64,000 bases of DNA from Haliotis asinina (Eukaryota; Mollusca; Gastropoda; Lepetellida; Haliotidae). Positions within the stretch are counted from its first letter, which is position 1. Every line of letters starts with the position of its first letter. Location of the stretch: positions 43,562,645 through 43,626,644 of the forward strand of contig NC_090281.1 in NCBI RefSeq assembly GCF_037392515.1. The letters run 5' to 3'. The notes beneath the pieces were generated by a model. The model had not been told where the DNA came from and did not search any database. It worked only from the letters and a program-made list of their open reading frames with translations. Positions 59,085-64,000 of the stretch are shown piece by piece. The translations under genes and the position numbers were made by a program.

Positions 59085-61130
59085 TGTAATACTCTCAGAT
59101 TGTGGTATCATTTTTTTTTCACAGGCCATTTTATGTGGTAGGGGTCTGTAAGCATTTTTATGACATTTGGTTTGCCGCTCGACAACATCCTAAAGTTAAT
59201 CATGGATAGTTTTACTACTATCAATCTGATCACTTTCATTTTGACTTTTGTGTAATGCTAAAGGATGTATAAATCTTTTGTCATGTTTTTGCTTTTGAAA
59301 ATAATCAATATGACCGCCATTTTGACCGCCATCTTGAATTGTCGTGTGTTGCCTTCGCGGCTGTTAAATTTACATAAAAATTAACATCGAATGTGTCCAT
59401 TTACATCCAATATTGACACTTTTGATGTTTTTTGACACTTGTCTCTCCTAGAATGGTGACTTGGGCACAAAACAAGTAATTGTGTATGGTCATGTCGTGG
59501 TAATATGTTTTACAGCTTATTCTTTGAGACCAGGGATTTTAACGATTCTCCGACTTTTCATGAAAATGTGTGGTTTTGGTGTATTTATTGAAAGTTTACA
59601 TTATTCTTGTAACTAGAATCAGCTGTTTTTGTTTCCTGTTTACGTCTAGAGTGAGAGCATGTTACGTGGAATTATTTCATATTACCCAGAATTCAAAATG
59701 GCTGCCAAGATGTCCGTCATTGTAGCTTTACTACTTATACATAGCAGAGGACTAAATTTGTACTGATAGGTAACCAAACAATTCATTTGATGTCAAATGT
59801 TTTATACAATATCGAAAAAGACCAAAATTGCTATTGTGTGGTTTATGAAAGCGTCCCTTGCAAAAAATAGAAGATGAAATAACATCATTCAAAGTGTTAG
59901 AAAACTATGCTTCAAGGCCGATAACTGCGTCTAAGCTCTGACTGTACAGTCTCGGGGAAGCAGGGGTACAGGCGCCCCCTCTAATTATTTTACAGGTTAC
60001 TTTTATGCATAAACGTACTGATATAACACTCTTTCAATGTGGATGGTGCTCCTTTAATTGAGAAATGATAACTACCGCCCTGTTGCAGCTATTCAATATG
60101 GTCTGCCAGATAACTCTTCATCACTTTGGATACATTCAGAAGCTTACAATTAACTCTCCTCTACACTTTCTTTCACATCGTGTTACATCATGTCAGAATT
60201 GGAGTCATCTACAAGCCAAAGGTGTTCCGACAACAATCACCTGCCTTACAAAAAGACATGTCTCTGTGCACAATAAATCAGTTCATCTGCCTTGACATTG
60301 ATCTCTCTGCTGGCATGCTGACCTTTTGTATTTACTCGACGTCAGTTCAACCAATCCACGTGGAGCAGAATCTCTCGACATCAGAAAATGGATAAGCTGA
60401 CCACCACAAATGCTCCAACCATGGCCAACTGGTGAAGGAATCTTCATGATTGGTTGTATCCACAAATGCACATGGTAGTTAACTCGCTCAATAAGACGTT
60501 TTAGACTGTTGAATTTTGTCAATACTTCATCTACAAGCATCACTAGATTATTTGGTACATACATAGCATTAGAAACATGTCCACAAGATGTAAAGACTGT
60601 TTCGTGAACATCAAAATTGTGACCCATTTGTTGTGTAGCTTCTCATCCCTGGGCTTTACAGATTTTATTGCAATCAATGTAGAAGAGGAGATTTTTCAGT
60701 TTCAGGTTCAAACGATGTAAAGGTGACCAAAAGTTTGTCTTGGAAGAGTTCAGTTGACTACATATGATATCAATCCTTTTGCTCTGTTCAACATGCAAGA
60801 AGCTATGAATTATATCCTTTGGGACAACAACTCCACTTGCAATGTTCATAAGATATACAGTCATGACACGTCCTTAATTTGGAAGACTGAATGGACTTTC
60901 CCGTCAATCCTGATTAGCAAGATGCTCGTTTGATCATAAACAGTTGTCAGTATGTCTGCCTTATCTGTGCTCAATCCCCAGACAGTATTACGTATAGACT
61001 TAAAGAAATGCGCCTTCACCCCACGTGAACAATATTTTCAAGCAGTTCAAACCCGTCTTTAGTCAGTTTATATCCGTTCTGAATTAGACCTACCGTGTTC
61101 TTAACATGCACTACCGAGCGCTAACTCTTT
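59085..61130 (-). mobile_element. Decayed mobile element with cysteine-cluster ORF remnant
   Basis: On the - strand, 60864-60643 and 60627-60283 are open and continue one another after a stop. The second part reads SLKRLIERVNYHVHLWIQ, GWSICGGQLIHFLMSRDSAP and LVELTSSKYKRSACQQ RDQC. I recall this arrangement, with CKCK in place of SSKYK, from repeated invertebrate proteins that end in a CXC/tesmin-like cysteine cluster and are carried by mobile elements. Several cysteines are mutated. The flanks (59085-60000) contain words such as GCCATTTTGACCGCCATCTTG seen in repeat ends. Boundaries are guesses. Confidence 0.35.
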
Positions 61131-61154
61131 CTTAACTCAACCAGCACATTCCTG

Positions 61155-61375
61155 ATGGGTCGCTCACATTTTATCTGACGCGAGCTCCTGAGTTTGTTAG
61201 ACTCAGTGTAGGTGTGTAACGAATACAACCGAGGCTAAGTTTACTTAGACTGGAAGAAACTTCTTTGTATAATTAGATACAATGTGTGAAGTCCATTTCT
61301 GATGCCCCCCCGCTGTCAATCGAAGAAACTCACTCACCCACTCACTCTGTTCAAAGCGGCAATAAACTCACTCAT
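61155..61375 (+). repeat. Dispersed repeat with SINE-type tail, partner of 285-520
   Basis: TTTGTTAGACTCAGTGTAGG, GCTAAGTTTACTTAGACTGG and GTGTGAAGTCCATTTCTGAT, then CACTCACCCACTCACTC. Confidence 0.6.
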
Positions 61376-61436
61376 TCAGTTGAACATATAATGGTGTAAC
61401 ATAAGAGGTGTTTTTTTCAAAATCAATTTTAATGTA

Positions 61437-61639
61437 TCAGTGTCTACAATTCATCATCTGATCACAGCCTCCCCACGCGCTATCACTCGAACAAACGTTG
61501 CCGTCGGTGAAGTCGAAACTCGACGGAAAATGGGCATCCCAAAGTTCGGCACCCAACGAGAAGTCAGAGAAAAGTGTTTGCTGGGGCTCACAAGGAACGC
61601 TATAGGGGACATCATGTGAAACTTGACCGTCTTCAGAAC
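61437..61639 (-). CDS. LIM-homeobox gene 2, last exon
   Basis: Begins after AATTGCAG and ends TGA. It encodes GSEDGQVSHDVPYSVPCEP, LFSDFSLGAELWDAHF and DGNVCSSDSAWGGC, ending NCRH. Confidence 0.9.
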
Positions 61640-63418
61640 CTGCAATTGTGGAACAAATTAATAAATTCCACGTGACAGCATGCAGAGTCAGTCAAAAGTT
61701 GTATATTTTATTTCGTTGGACAAAAGCTATCTGCAGTTACTATAATAATAATTAGGATTCTCCTTCTGTTGTCAATGTGGCGGTTGACGCTTAATAACAC
61801 ACAAGCAATTTACTACAAGTGTTTACATTTAAAGTTTACAAAGTAATCAACATGCAATGGTAAATATAAACTGTTCTATTTTCCATTTTCATACTGTTTA
61901 CCTCCCGCATAAGTAGATTTCTTGAAAATTTCTTTATGAATTTAAGATCATTTAAACAATTCTTGGTTGTTTTACACATTTTCCAGATATGCAGGATGCA
62001 ATTTCAATGTGTAAGAGGTGTTGATATCCAAGAGAGGTGATATGACGTTCACCTTTGTCATCTCAGAAGTACAAATACATAAGCGAAAGGAACATTGGAG
62101 AATACAACACTCTGACAAAATTGAAAAACATGTCTTTCATATCATTGTTAATCTGGTCACCCATACCTGGCTAAAATACTAGTAAATTAGTCAGGTGTTC
62201 TTCAACTACTTTGAACCACATGTTTTAGAAATGATTGATGGATAAAACATGTATCATGAGGCAACATACTTTCAGAAGAGTTATCGCAACGATAAAAGTT
62301 TCAGGACAATGCATCACGACACTGACTGAATAAATTCTGTTTTCATATCTGTCGAACATGTACTGACCTTTGTCCAATGAGGGTGCAGCCCCAGTGGAGT
62401 CGCAATCCAGTAGTTGGGGGTGTTGTAAAACCACGGATGACTCCGGTGAAGTATCTGGATTCTTCTTGGACTTTGCCCGCTTATTCTGGAACCAGACTTG
62501 GATGACTCTCTCATCAAGGCCAGTTTCGGTACTCAGATGCTCTCGCATCTGACGGGAAGGCTTTGCGCATGACCGGAAGCTGTTCGTGAGTATTTCCGTC
62601 TGACGGGCTGTTAGCGTTGTTCGTGATCTTCTTTCATTCATATCCTTAAATCTGTGACCTGGAGTAGGCAAAGAGTGTTCACAGAATCACATATGTGTAA
62701 ACACAACATATGCTACAGTCAGTCCATAAACATATATGGCTTGCTATGAACAATAGGTACAACCTTCACTTGCTTTCCTAAACTGTAAACTGTAACATTT
62801 ATGGACGTCACTCTGAGGCCTTTCAACTGAATAAACATTACTGACATTATTGGACTTTATTGTGAGTAAGCGTTCGCTCGCCATGCCGAAGAGCCGGGTT
62901 CGATTGATCAGAAGATTTGTCTCACAATTGCATTGTTAAAGTCGACAGAATGAGGTAAAAATATCTCTTACTGACGAGGGGTGTTATAAAGTAGTGGTTA
63001 GACCCGGGTTGGATTTCCATCGTTGGTACAATGTATGAAGCCCATTTCTGGTGCCCTCGCCCTGATATCCCTGGAATGATATTTCCTAGTGATAGTGAAC
63101 TTAGTGAACTTAGGTTGAATTCCGAGCACGTGATCGACCTCAATATTTTCCCTCGCGACCGATAATTTTGAAATTCCTTGCAGGTCGTAAATTATTGAGA
63201 TAATTTTGTTAGTGTCCTCACCTGCGTCTTTGTTGTTGTCATGGCTACAGATAAGGCCCCCGTCATCTCTCAGGTAAAACTCCTCGCCAGTCTCAAAGTT
63301 CCTCTCACATATAACACAGGTGAAACACGACATGTGATATACATTAGCTTGGACGCGCCGTACGTGTTCGGTCGATTGTATAGCTCCCCCACACCCTGCG
63401 CACGTCGCTCCAGGTAAC
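61437..63418 (-). CDS. LIM-homeodomain transcription factor, paralogue 2, 5' exons beyond window
   Basis: Three exons are present on the - strand: 63418-63222, 62658-62368 and 61639-61437 (691 nt), with phases 2-1-1 identical to the matching exons of gene 1. The first encodes LIM domain 2: CAGCGGAIQSTEHVRRVQAN, YHMSCFTCVICERNFETGEE, FYLRDDGGLICSHD, where the last zinc ligand position is HDNN. The second encodes the homeodomain RRSRTTLTARQTEILTNSFR, CAKPSRQMREHLSTETGLDE, RVIQVWFQNKRAKSKK, about 39 of 54 residues identical to gene 1. The third encodes a tail with LWDAHF, DGNVCS and NCRH, as in gene 1. LIM domain 1 and the start codon are not found up to 64000 and must lie to the right. The gene converges on gene 1 and presumably arose from it by inverted duplication. 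Confidence 0.9.
62368..62658 (-). CDS. LIM-homeobox gene 2, homeodomain exon
   Basis: Begins after CCTACTCCAG and ends AAAG|GTCAGT. After the homeodomain it carries PDTSPESSVVLQHPQLLDCD. Confidence 0.95.
62868..63085 (+). repeat. Two family-1 SINE fragments in an intron of LIM-homeobox gene 2
   Basis: AAGCGTTCGCTCGCCATGCC and GAGCCGGGTTCGATTG lie at 62868-62915; TAGACCCGGGTTGGATTTCC, ATGTATGAAGCCCATTTCTG lie at 62993-63085. They are on the opposite strand to the gene. Confidence 0.7.
63222..63418 (-). CDS. LIM-homeobox gene 2, LIM domain 2 exon
   Basis: Begins after TTCCAGCAG and ends GCAG|GTGAGG. The start after CAG|G was chosen because it gives the phase-2 entry used by gene 1. Confidence 0.9.
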
Positions 63419-63439
63419 CTGCTGGAATAAACAGACAAT

Positions 63440-64000
63440 ATAAATATAAACTTATTCGTGATAAAACATTTAATTCAAGCCAAATGTGACCCGAAAATGG
63501 AGCATCGAGATAGAGACTGTATCTCGGCGCTACAGGTGTTCTATTCATTGTATCCTTAATGAAAATGACCACGCCATATTCAATATTTAGGTATTATCTG
63601 AATCATAGTATGAGCTATTAAATGCTTTAAAGCTGAGAATGGGGATGGTTCTTGTATGATTTGTTGAGTATATATGGTGATTGTGGGAAACAACTTGGTA
63701 GGTGTGCGAGAAAGGATGAAGACGGCACAGCACAGGTTTATGAATCACTAAATTTGTCCACATTTGTAATCGTGCATTTGTACACTTGTTTGTTCCTCAC
63801 TTTGCGCTCCTCCCTAGCAACATATCGTGAACAGTCAATATCTTAGTGACAGTTTGATAAACAGCTTTGTTTCATTTTAAGGACATAAATTCTGCAAATG
63901 TTTCAGAGAGTTGGTCTGATGTTTTGATTTTGATCAGCGTTTCATGGAGTATTATATGTTTATTGGTTTTCGAGTGAGACTGCAATTCATCGGTCCACTT
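63440..64000. other. Intron or upstream DNA of LIM-homeobox gene 2
   Basis: No LIM1 exon or start codon with matching phase is seen on the - strand up to the window edge. Confidence 0.5.

Overview
The window reads as nuclear DNA of an animal, most likely a gastropod mollusc of the abalone (Haliotis) type. Coding sequence is sparse and split into short exons with GT/AG borders. Most of the rest is introns and repeats, including many copies of tRNA-derived SINEs whose wording (a shared 3' end 'GCTGGAATATTGCTAAAAGCGGCG' type followed by CTCACTCACTC) I associate with abalone; that species call is an inference from memory.

Region by region. (1) 3.5-11.6 kb, + strand: ten exons of an alpha-galactosidase-like/TIM-barrel type secreted glycoside-hydrolase-like protein whose 5' exons I could not find. 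One of its exon/intron borders has been multiplied four times as a perfect-period 83-bp tandem repeat. (2) 13.5-17.4 kb, + strand: a dead Jockey-type LINE. (3) 18.4-22.9 kb: a repeat-rich block with a 252-bp tandem duplication, an 836-bp terminal-inverted-repeat element packed with the palindrome GTGCGCAC, two Penelope-end-like hairpins and a 32-bp minisatellite. (4) 23.4-35.5 kb, - strand: a three-exon gene for a secreted PAN/apple plus C-type lectin protein. Its introns hold a SINE-split minisatellite, long CA repeats and a nested inverted-repeat element. (5) 36-47 kb: gene-free, rich in SINEs, with a hairpin MITE, a LINE 3' fragment and a third Penelope-like end. Three near-identical TAATTA-type sites lie at 44.8-45.8 kb. 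(6) 47.2-52.5 kb, + strand: a complete five-exon LIM-homeodomain gene with TATA box and poly(A) signal. (7) 53-61.4 kb: intergenic, with a THAP-like first-exon fragment, a 391-bp tandem repeat and a decayed mobile-element ORF. (8) 61.4-63.4 kb, - strand: the 3' three exons of a second, paralogous LIM-homeodomain gene that runs off the right edge.

The most interesting biology is the tail-to-tail pair of divergent Lhx3/4-like LIM-homeobox paralogues. They keep the same intron phases and a private C-terminal motif while the rest of their sequence has drifted far. The GTGCGCAC-array element, the replicated splice donor and the hammerhead-like Penelope ends are the next most unusual structures.
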